A stretch of DNA of 56,026 bases, from contig CAZNPW010000019.1 of the NCBI GenBank assembly GCA_964575185.1, forward strand, positions 1 to 56,026, written 5' to 3'. Shown one piece after another: positions 7,819 to 16,080 of this stretch. Both the position numbers and the translations under genes were made by a program. This stretch comes from CAZNPW01 sp964575185 (GTDB lineage: Bacteria; Pseudomonadota; Alphaproteobacteria; Rhodobacterales; Rhodobacteraceae). The stretch's first letter is position 1. Each line of letters starts with the position of its first letter. Under the pieces are notes generated by a model that made no database searches, had not been told where the DNA came from, and worked only from the letters and a program-made list of their open reading frames with translations.

Positions 7819-8393
7819 TTCCCGCGCCGGAACCATCCCGCACGCAGGCCCCGCGCGGCGCTTCCGGCGATCTCGGCGACCCGGGCGGCGCGGGTCGCGG
7901 GGGCCTTCGCCTGCGCCACCTGCTCGAGCGAGCCGCGCTTCACGCTGCGCGGAAAGGCGTCCCAGGTGGCCGTCGCCCCGGCGGCAGAGAGCGCCGCGGC
8001 AAGGTCGTCGGGCATGGTCAAGTTCTCGACATCGTTCAGGAAATCCCACTTCCCGTTCGCCACGGCGGCGGCGACCTTCGCCTCGCCCGTTGGGGTCATC
8101 AGCCCGGCCGCCCGCATCGCCGCCACATGCGCCTTGTTCACCGCCGACCACGCCGACCGCGGGCTGCGCGGGGCCGCGCGCAGCAGCGACCGCCGGTCGT
8201 CCAGCGCGCGCGGCAGGCTGTCGATCCAGCCCCAGCACAGCAGCTCCTGCACCACCTGGTCATAGGGAATGTGGTCCGGGTCGGGCTTCTTCGCTAGGGA
8301 TAGCCAGACCGTCCCGCTTGTCGCGTGGTTCGCCGCCAGCCAGTCCCGCAGCCCGACCCGCCCCGCGACCTCCACGACCGGGTGGTCGGCCAT
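7812..8393 (-). CDS. YdeI/OmpD-associated family protein
   Basis: A 193-residue cytosolic protein starting MADHPVVEVAGRVGLRDWLAAN at ATG 8393. The order of motifs, GTVWLSLAKKPDP, YDQVVQELLCWGWIDSLPR, SAWSAVNK, ANGKWDFLNDVENLTMPDDLAAAL, FPRSVKRGSLEQVAQAKAPATRAARVAEI, is that of the YdeI/OmpD-associated (bacteriocin-protection) family. The precise biochemical role is not known. The start overlaps the stop of the upstream small secreted protein (ATGA), so the two share a transcript running from the polA side. Confidence 0.8.
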   Translation of the reverse strand: MADHPVVEVAGRVGLRDWLAANHATSGTVWLSLAKKPDPDHIPYDQVVQELLCWGWIDSLPRALDDRRSLLRAAPRSPRSAWSAVNKAHVAAMRAAGLMTPTGEAKVAAAVANGKWDFLNDVENLTMPDDLAAALSAAGATATWDAFPRSVKRGSLEQVAQAKAPATRAARVAEIAGSAARGLRAGWFRRGKK

Positions 8394-8737
8394 CAGAACC
8401 GGCAGTCCGGCGCGTCCATCGGAGCCTCCTGCCGCGGGAAGCCGAGGACCGTGCCCTCGGGTCCTTCGACCGCCCAGCCCCCGTTGGCCCAGCCCCAGGT
8501 CAGGTCGGCGCGGCCCGGGGACGTCGCGCTGCAGTCCGCGCCCAGCACGAACGCGTCCGCAGGGTCCTCCGCCCGGAATACCGTCACGGCCCCGTCCACC
8601 ACGTCGCGCGTCCACACGGTGCCGTCGCCGGTGGCATAATCCCAGCGGCCGTCCTGCGCGGCGGCGACGACGGGGAACAGAAGGAAACTCAATGAAAACA
8701 GTTTCCTGAAGCAATCGTCTAATGCGCCTCGGCCCAT
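8393..8737 (-). CDS. Small secreted protein, unknown function
   Basis: A 114-residue protein with a signal peptide: a basic/polar start, hydrophobic core (LFSLSFLLFPVVAAAQ) and a probable cleavage after AAAQ or AAA. The mature part, about 85 residues, is Trp- and Asp-rich (RWDYATGDGTVWTRDVVDGAV, LTWGWANGGWAVEG) with two cysteines (ADCSAT and PDCRF near the end) likely to form one disulfide. ATG 8737 lies inside the last 19 bases of polA; no better start is in frame. The first codons include TTA and other AT-rich codons unlike the neighbours. Function unknown. Confidence 0.65.
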   Translation of the reverse strand: MGRGALDDCFRKLFSLSFLLFPVVAAAQDGRWDYATGDGTVWTRDVVDGAVTVFRAEDPADAFVLGADCSATSPGRADLTWGWANGGWAVEGPEGTVLGFPRQEAPMDAPDCRF

Positions 8738-11523
8738 GTCCGCCCCTTTCCGCCCTCCACCGCCAGATGCACGGTCAGCCGCACCGCCGGGTCCGCCGCC
8801 CCCTCCATCACGTCTTTCGCCCGCGAGATCAAGGCGTCGGCCTGGTCCTCGGCGACCTCGAACAGCAGTTCGTCATGCACCTGCAGCAGCATCCGCGCAT
8901 CGAGGCCCGCGATCGCGTCCTCCATGCGGATCATCGCCCGGCGGATCACGTCGGCCGCGGTCCCCTGGATCGGCGCGTTGATCGCCGCCCGCCGGGCGAA
9001 GCCCGCGCCGGGGCCGCGGGCGTTGATCTCGGGCGTGTGGATGCGGCGGCCGAACAGGGTTTCCACGAAGCCGTTGGCCTTCGCAAAGGCGACGGTCGCG
9101 TCCATGTAGGCCCTGATCCCCGGAAAACGCTCGAAATACCGGTCGATGAACCCCTGCGCCTCGTCGCGCGGGATGCGCAGGTTGCGCGCCAGGCCGAAGC
9201 CCGAGATGCCGTAGATGACGCCGAAGTTGATCGCCTTGGCGCGCCTGCGCACCTCCCCCGTCATCTGGTCGAGCGGCACCGAGAACATCTCGGACGCGGT
9301 CATCGCGTGGATGTCGATCCCGTCGGTAAACGCCTGTTTCAGCGCGGGAATCCCCGCGACGTGGGCAAGGATGCGCAGCTCGATCTGGCTGTAGTCGAGG
9401 CTGACGAGCAGCCGCCCCGGCGGGGCCACGAAGGCCTGCCGGATGCGCCGGCCCTCTTCGGTGCGGACGGGGATGTTCTGCAGGTTCGGGTCGGTCGAGG
9501 CGAGCCGCCCGGTGTTCGCCCCCGCGATGCTGTAGCTGGTGTGCACCCGCCCGGTCTCGGGGTGGATATGGTCCTGCAGCGCGTCGGTATAGGTCGATTT
9601 CAGCTTGGAAAGCTGCCGCCAGTCGAGGATCCGCGCCGCGAGCCGCGCCCCGACGGGGTGCGCGTCGGCCAGCGTCGTGATGTCCTCGAGCACGTCCGCG
9701 CCCGTCGCATAGGCCCCGGTCTTGCCCTTCTCCCCGCCCGGCAAGCCCATGCGATCGAACAGGATTTCCCCAAGCTGCTTCGGCGAGCCCACGTTGAACG
9801 GCTGCCCCGCGACCCCGGCGATCTCGGCCTCGAGCCCCGCCATGGTCTGCGCGAAGGCGGCCGACATGCGGCTGAGCGTGCCGCGGTCGACCTGCACCCC
9901 CGCCATCTCCATCCGCGCGAGCACCGGGACCAGCGGGCGTTCGAGCGTCTCGTAGACGGTCGTCACCCGCGCCCGGTGCAGCCCCGGCGCGAAGGCGTGC
10001 CAGAGGCGCAGGCTCACGTCGGCATCCTCGGCCGCGTAGCGCACGGCGGCGTCGATGGGCACGCGGTCGAAGGTGACCTGCGCCTTGCCTGTGCCGATCA
10101 CCTCCCTGATCGGGATCGGGATATGGCCAAGATACTGTTCCGACAGGAAATCCATCCCGTGCAGGTGCTTGCCGCCGTGCATCGCGTAGGACATCAGCAT
10201 GGTGTCGGCGATGGGGTGCATCTGCACGCCGTAGCGGGCGAGGATCTTCCAGTCGTATTTCATGTTCTGCGCGATCTTCAGGACCGAGGGGTCTTCCAGC
10301 AACGGCCTCAGCGCGACCAGCACGGCGTCGAGCGGCAACTGCCCCTCGGCCAGCGCGGTCGTGCCGAAGAGGTCCCCGCCACCCGTGGTATGGCCCACCG
10401 GGATGTAGGCCGCCCGCCCCTCGTCGATGCAGAGGCTGATCCCCACAAGCTCTGCCCGCATCTCGTTCAGGCTGGTCGTCTCGGTGTCGATCGCGACGTG
10501 GCCCACCTCCGCCGCCCGGGCGATCCAGGCGTGCAGCGTGTCCATGTCGCGGATGGTGACATAAGCGTAGTCGAAGGGCTTGCGCTCCGGCGCGGCGACC
10601 GGCGCCGGGGTTTCCTGCACCACGGGCGTCGCGATCTTCAGCCGCTCGGCGACCCGGCGGGTCAGGGTGCGGAACTCCATTTTCGTGAGGAAATCCAGCA
10701 CCATCTCGGGGTCGGGCAGCCGCACCTCGAGATCGTCGAGCGCGAAGTCGAGCGGCACCGCGCGGTCGAGCGTCACCAGCCGCTTCGAGATGCGGATCAG
10801 CTCCGCGTTCGCCTCGAGCGCCTCGCGCCGCTTGGGTTGCCTGATCTCGGCCGTCCGCTCCAGCAAGGCTTCCAGCGTCCCGAACTCCTGGATCAGGAGC
10901 GCCGCGGTCTTCAGCCCGATGCCCGGCGCGCCGGGCACGTTGTCGACGCTGTCGCCGGCCAGCGCCTGCACGTCGACGACGCGGGCGGGGTCGACGCCGA
11001 ACTTCGCGAACACCTCGTCCACCCCGATGGCCACGTTCTTCATCGGGTCGCGCATCCCGACGCCGCCCCCCACGAGCTGCATCAGGTCCTTGTCCGAGGA
11101 GATGATCGTCGTCCGCCCCCCGGCCTCGGTCGCCTGCTGCGCGAGGGTGGCGATGATGTCGTCGGCCTCGTAGCCGTCGATCTCGAGGCAGGCGACGTTG
11201 AAGGCCCGCGTCGCGTCGCGGGTCAGGGGGAACTGCGGGCGCAGGTCCTCGGGCGGTTCGGGGCGGTGGGCCTTGTAGGCGGGATAGATGGCGTTGCGGA
11301 AGGTGGTGGCAGAATAGTCGAACACCACCGCGATGTGGGTCGGCGCGTCGGCCCCGCCGTCACGGGTGATCTCGTTCCACAGGATGTTGCAGAACCCCGC
11401 GACCGCGCCCACCGGCAGCCCGTCGGACTTGCGCGTCAGGGGCGGCAGCGCGTGGTAGGCGCGGAAGATGTAGGCCGACCCGTCGATCAGATGCAGGTGG
11501 TGCCCCTTGCCGAACGCGCCCAT
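8719..11523 (-). CDS. polA: DNA polymerase I
   Basis: Fills gaps and removes Okazaki primers. 934 residues from ATG 11523 (MGAFGKGHHLHLIDGSAYIFRAYHALPP); the frame stays open 55 codons further but that part has no polymerase similarity. Three domains: 5'-3' exonuclease (about 1-295; EADDIIATLA, GDSVDNVPG), 3'-5' proofreading exonuclease (about 330-530; AIDTETTS with Asp346 and Glu348 intact, so proofreading should work), and family A polymerase (motif A LDYSQIELR with Asp710, motif B RRRAKAINFGVIYG, motif C VHDELLFEV with Asp884). Copy 2 of the Rhodobacterales motif lies 59 bp upstream. Confidence 0.97.
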   Translation of the reverse strand: MGAFGKGHHLHLIDGSAYIFRAYHALPPLTRKSDGLPVGAVAGFCNILWNEITRDGGADAPTHIAVVFDYSATTFRNAIYPAYKAHRPEPPEDLRPQFPLTRDATRAFNVACLEIDGYEADDIIATLAQQATEAGGRTTIISSDKDLMQLVGGGVGMRDPMKNVAIGVDEVFAKFGVDPARVVDVQALAGDSVDNVPGAPGIGLKTAALLIQEFGTLEALLERTAEIRQPKRREALEANAELIRISKRLVTLDRAVPLDFALDDLEVRLPDPEMVLDFLTKMEFRTLTRRVAERLKIATPVVQETPAPVAAPERKPFDYAYVTIRDMDTLHAWIARAAEVGHVAIDTETTSLNEMRAELVGISLCIDEGRAAYIPVGHTTGGGDLFGTTALAEGQLPLDAVLVALRPLLEDPSVLKIAQNMKYDWKILARYGVQMHPIADTMLMSYAMHGGKHLHGMDFLSEQYLGHIPIPIREVIGTGKAQVTFDRVPIDAAVRYAAEDADVSLRLWHAFAPGLHRARVTTVYETLERPLVPVLARMEMAGVQVDRGTLSRMSAAFAQTMAGLEAEIAGVAGQPFNVGSPKQLGEILFDRMGLPGGEKGKTGAYATGADVLEDITTLADAHPVGARLAARILDWRQLSKLKSTYTDALQDHIHPETGRVHTSYSIAGANTGRLASTDPNLQNIPVRTEEGRRIRQAFVAPPGRLLVSLDYSQIELRILAHVAGIPALKQAFTDGIDIHAMTASEMFSVPLDQMTGEVRRRAKAINFGVIYGISGFGLARNLRIPRDEAQGFIDRYFERFPGIRAYMDATVAFAKANGFVETLFGRRIHTPEINARGPGAGFARRAAINAPIQGTAADVIRRAMIRMEDAIAGLDARMLLQVHDELLFEVAEDQADALISRAKDVMEGAADPAVRLTVHLAVEGGKGRTWAEAH

Positions 11524-11581
11524 GACGCCCCCCGTTGTCCCGCCCCGGTGTCGCACGGGGACAGGGGAGTTGCCAACCGCC

Positions 11582-11610
11582 CCTTCATCTTCCTGGAAAT
11601 ATCCCCGCCG
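11582..11610 (-). repeat. Rhodobacterales intergenic motif, copy 2
   Basis: Reading on the minus strand: GGGGATATTTCCAGGAAGAT followed by GAAGG. Same core as the copies at 3127-3153 and 30205-30232. It sits in the 189-bp gap (11524-11712) between the HIT gene and polA and points towards polA. Nothing else is recognisable in this gap. Confidence 0.6.
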
Positions 11611-11712
11611 GAGGCATCCCGGAGCGGGACCGGCGCGAGCCCGGCCCGCGACATGACACAGCGCGCCGAAGGCGCTCGATTTCGCCACCGGCCCGCGCGG
11701 TCCGGTCCTGGC

Positions 11713-12075
11713 CTACCGCGCGAGCATCGGACCGAGCGGCGCGCCGCCCAGGATGTGCAGGTGGTAGTGCGGCACCTCCTGCCCGCCGTGGGCCCCGGCG
11801 TTCGCGATGACGCGGTAGCCGCCGCCGAGGTCCAGCATGGCGATGATCTGCGCGGCGGTGCGGTGGAAGTCGGCGATCTCGTCCGCCGTGGCCTCGGCCG
11901 CGAAATGGTCGAAGGTCGCGTAGGCTCCCTTCGGGATCACCAGGACGTGCACCGGCATCAGCGGCCGGATGTCGTGGAAGGCGAGCGTGTGCGGCGTCTC
12001 CATCACGGTGCGGTTCGGGATCTCGCCGCGCAGGATGCGGGCGAAGATGTTGGTGGGATCGTAGGCGTGGGGCAT
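11713..12075 (-). CDS. Histidine triad (HIT) family hydrolase
   Basis: A 120-residue HIT protein, HinT type; these hydrolyse purine nucleoside phosphoramidates and act on aminoacyl-adenylates. Seen: N-terminal YDPTNIFARILRGEIPNRTVMET, the strand FHDIRPLMPVHVLVIPK, and the triad HYHLHILGG at the C-terminal side with the nucleophilic middle histidine. Start at ATG 12075 (MPHAYDPTNIF); an earlier in-frame ATG at 12141 would overlap the neighbouring glycosyltransferase and adds Pro/Arg-rich sequence foreign to the family. It lies 4 bp behind that glycosyltransferase on the same strand. Confidence 0.92.
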   Translation of the reverse strand: MPHAYDPTNIFARILRGEIPNRTVMETPHTLAFHDIRPLMPVHVLVIPKGAYATFDHFAAEATADEIADFHRTAAQIIAMLDLGGGYRVIANAGAHGGQEVPHYHLHILGGAPLGPMLAR

Positions 12076-12079
12076 GACG

Positions 12080-13657
12080 TCAGTCCGAGAAGAGGTGCGG
12101 GGTCCCCGCGATGGCGCGGGCCTTGGCCTCGGGGATACCAAGAAACCCGGCGAGCGACAGGGTGTTTTCGTCGACCGACCCGGCCTCGCGCATCCGATGA
12201 AGCCGGCGGAACCCCGCGTCGCGGATGCGGTCGGATTCGAACCGCACCTCGTAGCGGATGGTCGGCAGAAGCCGCGCGACCGTCTCCGCCGGGGTCGAGG
12301 GCGCGGCGAGGCCGATGCGGCGGGCGTGGCCGAGCAGGTAGTCGTCGGTGAAGGCGCACTCCACCTCGAGGATGCGGGCGTCGGCCCGGTCGGCGGTGAA
12401 GTCCTGCAGGAGGTCGAAGTTGCCCGGGTCGATGCAGATCACCAGGCTGTCGGACCCCCAGGTTTCGTACAGCATCCTGAGCAGCGCCTTGCGGTGGCGG
12501 GTGCGCTTTTCCACGGTCGACTGGATGCCGCCGAGGTCGGGCAGGGCGGTCGTCTCCTCGTTGAAGAGGTAGTCGACGCAGGGCAGGTTGGTTTCCTCGC
12601 GCACGCGGGCGACGAGGCGCTTGGCGACGTGCCATTTCTTGCAGGTGACCATCATCAACCGCCGTTCGCGCCCGAGCGAGGTTTCGGTCTCCCAGAAGCG
12701 GGGGGCGAAGCGCCGCCCCTCGCGCCCGCGGGCGGTGAGGAAGCGGTAGAGGTTGCGCCCCTCGCCCGAGACGCGGAAGGTCACGCCGGTCGCGGCGTAA
12801 AGCTCGCCCAGGCGTTCCTTCAGGTCGGTCGCCTCGGGGCTGATCTTGCGGGCGAAGAGGTAGTCCTGGCTGGTCAGGAGGTCGTACTGGTCGTTGTAGA
12901 AGGTGACGGGCATCCCGTAGTCGGAGAACATCAGGAAGGTGAGCGTCCGCGACCGCACCTCGGCCTCGGGGATCAGGTGGCGCACGAGCGTCTGGAAGAA
13001 GGTCTCGTCCGGGATCCAGGTGGTGCGGAAGAACCGCAGCACGTCGCGCCTGCGGCGGATGAAGTCCAGCACGCCCTCGACCGTGCGGCGGCGCAGGCAC
13101 CACCACTGGCTGCCGATCTGCATGGCGATGTCGGCGGGGACCTTGCGGGAAAGCCCGAGGCGGCGCTGCACGTCCATGCTGGCGTAGAACAGCCGTTTCT
13201 GGCTGCGTTCGTTGAACCAGTGGCGGTAGATCAGGCGTTCGTCCCTGATCCCGGTCTTGATCCAGTCGCCGGTGAAGAAGTCGACGCTTTCGATGTAGTC
13301 GGCCTCGTCCCGGTCGAGGTAGGCGCGGATGTATTCGGCCGACTTGATGGGCCAGCAGTCGCCCGACAGCATGTAGAAGTGCGTGGCGCGCGGGAAGGCG
13401 TCGAGGGCGGCACGCAAGCTGAGAAGCGTCGCCTCCACCAGGCTCCACGCGCCCCAGCCGCATTTCAGGCGCCGTGCGGCGAAGGTCACGCGGGGGTCAG
13501 GGGCCAGCGCCGCGCGGATCGTGTCGTAGGCCGCGCGGGGGCTGCGGGCGTCGAAGTGGATCGCCACGCAGTCGCCCGCCGCGGTCAGCCGCCGCGCCTG
13601 GGCGACGATGCCGGCCGGGTCCTTGTGGCACAGAAGGATGTAGGCGATCGTCGCCAT
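12080..13657 (-). CDS. GT14-type beta-1,6-N-acetylglucosaminyltransferase with DUF5928 domain
   Basis: A 525-residue protein. The N-terminal half (MATIAYILLCHKDPAGIVAQ, AIHFDARSP, WGAWSLVEATLLSLRAAL, YMLSGDCWPIKSAEYIRAYL, GSQWWCLRRRTVEGVLDFI, WIPDETFFQTLV) has the order of motifs of the core-2/I-branching (GT14) glycosyltransferases; the SGDCWPIK and PDETFFQT stretches are diagnostic. The C-terminal half matches the DUF5928 extension found in Rhodobacterales versions. Expected to move a GlcNAc-like sugar from a UDP donor to an unknown surface glycan. No signal peptide. A frame start at 13741 exists but the extension is Arg/Gly filler. It is divergent from a sulfotransferase, suggesting they modify the same glycan. 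Confidence 0.85.
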   Translation of the reverse strand: MATIAYILLCHKDPAGIVAQARRLTAAGDCVAIHFDARSPRAAYDTIRAALAPDPRVTFAARRLKCGWGAWSLVEATLLSLRAALDAFPRATHFYMLSGDCWPIKSAEYIRAYLDRDEADYIESVDFFTGDWIKTGIRDERLIYRHWFNERSQKRLFYASMDVQRRLGLSRKVPADIAMQIGSQWWCLRRRTVEGVLDFIRRRRDVLRFFRTTWIPDETFFQTLVRHLIPEAEVRSRTLTFLMFSDYGMPVTFYNDQYDLLTSQDYLFARKISPEATDLKERLGELYAATGVTFRVSGEGRNLYRFLTARGREGRRFAPRFWETETSLGRERRLMMVTCKKWHVAKRLVARVREETNLPCVDYLFNEETTALPDLGGIQSTVEKRTRHRKALLRMLYETWGSDSLVICIDPGNFDLLQDFTADRADARILEVECAFTDDYLLGHARRIGLAAPSTPAETVARLLPTIRYEVRFESDRIRDAGFRRLHRMREAGSVDENTLSLAGFLGIPEAKARAIAGTPHLFSD

Positions 13658-13703
13658 GCGCTGCCGTGTCCTGCCTTCCCGGCCCGGATTGTTTCCTAGA
13701 TTG

Positions 13704-13730
13704 CTTTCGGTTTCCTTGAAAAGACCGAAG
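13704..13730. promoter_or_regulatory. Imperfect inverted repeat between divergent glycosyltransferase and sulfotransferase genes
   Basis: Arms CTTTCGGTTTC and GAAAAGACCGAAG around a 3-nt centre, in the AT-richer middle of the 107-bp region between the start codons of the two divergent genes. The position fits a shared operator or overlapping promoters. No known consensus is recognised. Confidence 0.35.
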
Positions 13731-13764
13731 TTCCTTGGCAAGCCTCGCCGGTGGACGGCTCAGG

Positions 13765-14592
13765 ATGGGTGGCATGGGGTTTCCCGGCACGTGGATGACG
13801 GAAAGCGAGACGATGGTCTACCGCGTGGTGCCGAAATGCGCCTGCTCGACCATCGGGCAGATCATGTTCTATGCCGACCACGGCCGCTTCTTCGACGGCG
13901 ACATCCATGACGCGACCGAGGGGCTGCACAAATGGGCGCGCGAGGACAGCCAGCCGCTGATCGAGCGCAACGTCAAGCGGCACCGGTCCTTCGCCTTCAC
14001 CTGCGTGCGCAACCCCTATACCCGCATCCTGTCGAGCTTCTTCGACAAGATCTGCGGCATCCAGCGCAACGGGCGGCGCTATCGCGGCAACCTGGTGCCG
14101 CTGATCGCCCAGAAATACGGGATCGAGGTCGGCGGCGAGGACGGCAAGGGGGAGTTCGACCAGATCGCGAGCTTCCGGCGGTTCCTGCTGTTCGTGCGCG
14201 ACACGATCCGCTGGAAGAAGCCGATGGAGCCCGACATCCACTGGTCGGCGATGGCGGGGCATGTCTCCACCTTCATCGTGAACGGCGGGCGCTACGACCG
14301 GGTGTTCTTCACCGAAAGGTTCGATGAGGGCATGCAGGGCGTGCTCGACCGCGTGCCGGTGCGGCACGAGGTCGATCTGAAGGCGATCCCGAAGTTCAAT
14401 GAATCCGAAGGGCATGGGCCGAAGCGGGCGCATCCGGTCGAGGCCTATTTCGACGACCTGTCGATGCACCTGATGTGGGAAATCTACAAGCGCGACTTCC
14501 AGGTCTTCCGATACGATTTCGACAACCCGGGCAACAAGATGCCCAAGGGCGAGGTGGATCTGGACGAGGTCCACGCCAAGCTGGGGGATTGA
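13765..14592 (+). CDS. Sulfotransferase family 2 protein
   Basis: A 275-residue protein expected to transfer sulfate from PAPS to a carbohydrate hydroxyl. Seen: the 5'-phosphosulfate loop in YRVVPKCACSTIGQIM (K-C-A-C-S-T, where the loop Lys and Ser/Thr bind the phosphosulfate) and the 3'-phosphate loop TCVRNPYTRILSSFFDK. No signal peptide or membrane anchor, so it probably works in the cytosol on a lipid- or nucleotide-linked glycan. Starts possible at ATG 13765 and 13774, and TTG 13735; 13765 chosen. Divergent from the GT14 enzyme with a 27-bp inverted repeat between them. Confidence 0.85.
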   Translation: MGGMGFPGTWMTESETMVYRVVPKCACSTIGQIMFYADHGRFFDGDIHDATEGLHKWAREDSQPLIERNVKRHRSFAFTCVRNPYTRILSSFFDKICGIQRNGRRYRGNLVPLIAQKYGIEVGGEDGKGEFDQIASFRRFLLFVRDTIRWKKPMEPDIHWSAMAGHVSTFIVNGGRYDRVFFTERFDEGMQGVLDRVPVRHEVDLKAIPKFNESEGHGPKRAHPVEAYFDDLSMHLMWEIYKRDFQVFRYDFDNPGNKMPKGEVDLDEVHAKLGD

Positions 14593-14624
14593 GGAATGCA
14601 GCCTGCGCCGGGACGCGGGGTTGC

Positions 14625-15659
14625 TTAAGCGGCGGCCTTGTCCGCCAGCATCTCGTGCACCAGCGGGATGACGCGGGTGCCGTAGAGTTCGATGGACCGC
14701 ATCATCGCGGCGTGGGGCAGGGTGCCCGCGGAATACTTGATGTCGAACCGGGCCGCGCCCATGTCGCGGACCACGCCGGCGATGCGGCGGGCGACGGTTT
14801 CGGGGGCGCCCGCGTAGACCGACCCGCCCTGCACCTCGGCCAGGAAGCGGTCCTTCGTCGTGGGGCCCCAGCCGCGCTCGCCGCCGATGCGGTCGAAGAC
14901 GGCCTTGTAATGGGGCCAGAGCTCCTCCTGCGCCTGTTCGTCGGTCGGGGCGACGTGGCCGTGGGAGTGGATGCCGAAGGGCCGGACGGGGCGGCCGAGC
15001 TGGCGGCAGGCGCGGTGGTAGAGGTCGACGAAGGGCATGAAGCGCCGCGCGTCGCCGCCGATCACGGCGAACATCACCGGCAGGTCGTGGCGGACGGCGC
15101 GGACGACCGACTCCGGGCTGCCACCGACGCCGACCCAGGTGGTGAGCGGCTGGCCGAGCGTGGGGTAGACCGCCTGGTCCCGCAGCGCGGCGCGGGTGGT
15201 GCCGGACCAGGTGACGCGGGGTTCGCGCAGCAGGTGCGCCAGCAGGTCGAGGCGTTCCTCGAACAGGACCTCGTAGTCGTCGAGGTTCTGGCCGAAGAGC
15301 GGGAAGCTTTCGATGAAGGATCCGCGGCCGACGATGATCTCGGCGCGCCCGTTCGCGATGGCGTTGAGGGTGGAGAAGCGCTGGAACACGCGGACGGGGT
15401 CGTCGGAGGAGAGGACCGTGACGGCCGAGCCGAGCCGGATGCGGGACGTGCGCGCGGCGATGGCGGTCAGCACGATCTCGGGGGCCGAGACGGCGAAGTC
15501 GTCGCGGTGGTGTTCGCCGACGCCGAAGACGTGCACGCCCGCCTGGTCGGCGAGCACGCCCTGGTCGACCGTGTCGCGCAGGACCTGGTCCTGCGGGGTC
15601 AGCCCGCCGCCCGGGGCCGCGGTCACGTCGCCGAAGGTATCGAGGCCGAGTTCCACCAT
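14625..15659 (-). CDS. LLM class flavin-dependent oxidoreductase
   Basis: A 344-residue luciferase-like monooxygenase fold protein (FMN-dependent). Seen: MVELGLDTFGDV at the first strand, FGVGEHHRDDFAVSAPEIVLTAIAARTSRIRLGSAV (the classic LLM EHH segment), GRAEIIVGRGSFIESFPLFG, WVGVGGSPESVVRAV and VYAGAPETVARRI. The two-histidine EHH motif and the GSF segment fit the family that includes alkanal monooxygenase-like enzymes of unknown substrate. ATG 15659 with GGAGGTGC upstream is a clear start. Convergent with the sulfotransferase; the 32-bp gap has no obvious terminator. Confidence 0.88.
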   Translation of the reverse strand: MVELGLDTFGDVTAAPGGGLTPQDQVLRDTVDQGVLADQAGVHVFGVGEHHRDDFAVSAPEIVLTAIAARTSRIRLGSAVTVLSSDDPVRVFQRFSTLNAIANGRAEIIVGRGSFIESFPLFGQNLDDYEVLFEERLDLLAHLLREPRVTWSGTTRAALRDQAVYPTLGQPLTTWVGVGGSPESVVRAVRHDLPVMFAVIGGDARRFMPFVDLYHRACRQLGRPVRPFGIHSHGHVAPTDEQAQEELWPHYKAVFDRIGGERGWGPTTKDRFLAEVQGGSVYAGAPETVARRIAGVVRDMGAARFDIKYSAGTLPHAAMMRSIELYGTRVIPLVHEMLADKAAA

Positions 15660-15744
15660 GGGGCACCTCCTGTGCGCGGGAAAGGTAATGCGCTGCGGGG
15701 CGGGTGCAAAGGTGCGCGGCGAGAGAGTGGCCGTGCAGGCGCGC

Positions 15745-16080
15745 TCAGTCGTCCAGCCCCGGTTCCTGGAGCAGGGTCCGGCCGGCGCGGTCTTCGAGCT
15801 CGATGACCCAGAGGTCGGGGTCGCGGGCGCGGGCGCGCGACAGGGCGGCGTCGACCGCCGGTTCGGTGTCGTCGGCCAGCACCTCCCACGCGCGCCCGCC
15901 GGTTTCCAGGTCGAAGCGGCGCTGGAAGGCGCGGGCGCGGCCGTCGAGGGTCGCGACCTTGACCACCACCGCGCCGGCGGTCGCGTCGCCCTTCGCCGTG
16001 ACGTAGGCCGGGATGTCGGCGAGCCGGAGCCGCGCGAGGTAGGCCGCGACCCAGAGGCCGGCGGCGAGGCGGGGCGTCAC
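15745..16080 (-). CDS. DUF1491 family protein
   Basis: A 111-residue protein starting at GTG 16080 (TPRLAAGLWVAAYLARL), overlapping the era stop as GTGA. The pattern RLKAG-WVAAYLARL, GAVVVKVATLDGRARAF, RRFDLETGGRAWEVL, DAALSRARARDPDLWVIELEDRAGRTLLQEPGLDD is that of DUF1491, an alphaproteobacterial family usually next to era. Function unknown; cytosolic. In many relatives recO follows, but here the next gene is an LLM oxidoreductase. Confidence 0.85.
   Translation of the reverse strand: MTPRLAAGLWVAAYLARLRLADIPAYVTAKGDATAGAVVVKVATLDGRARAFQRRFDLETGGRAWEVLADDTEPAVDAALSRARARDPDLWVIELEDRAGRTLLQEPGLDD

Noticed and set aside
8722..12351. A 1209-codon open frame antisense to polA and the HIT gene
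   Set aside because: An artefact of very high GC: the opposite strand codes for a complete polymerase with all motifs, and the antisense product is low-complexity Arg/Gly/His/Val sequence with no family signs.
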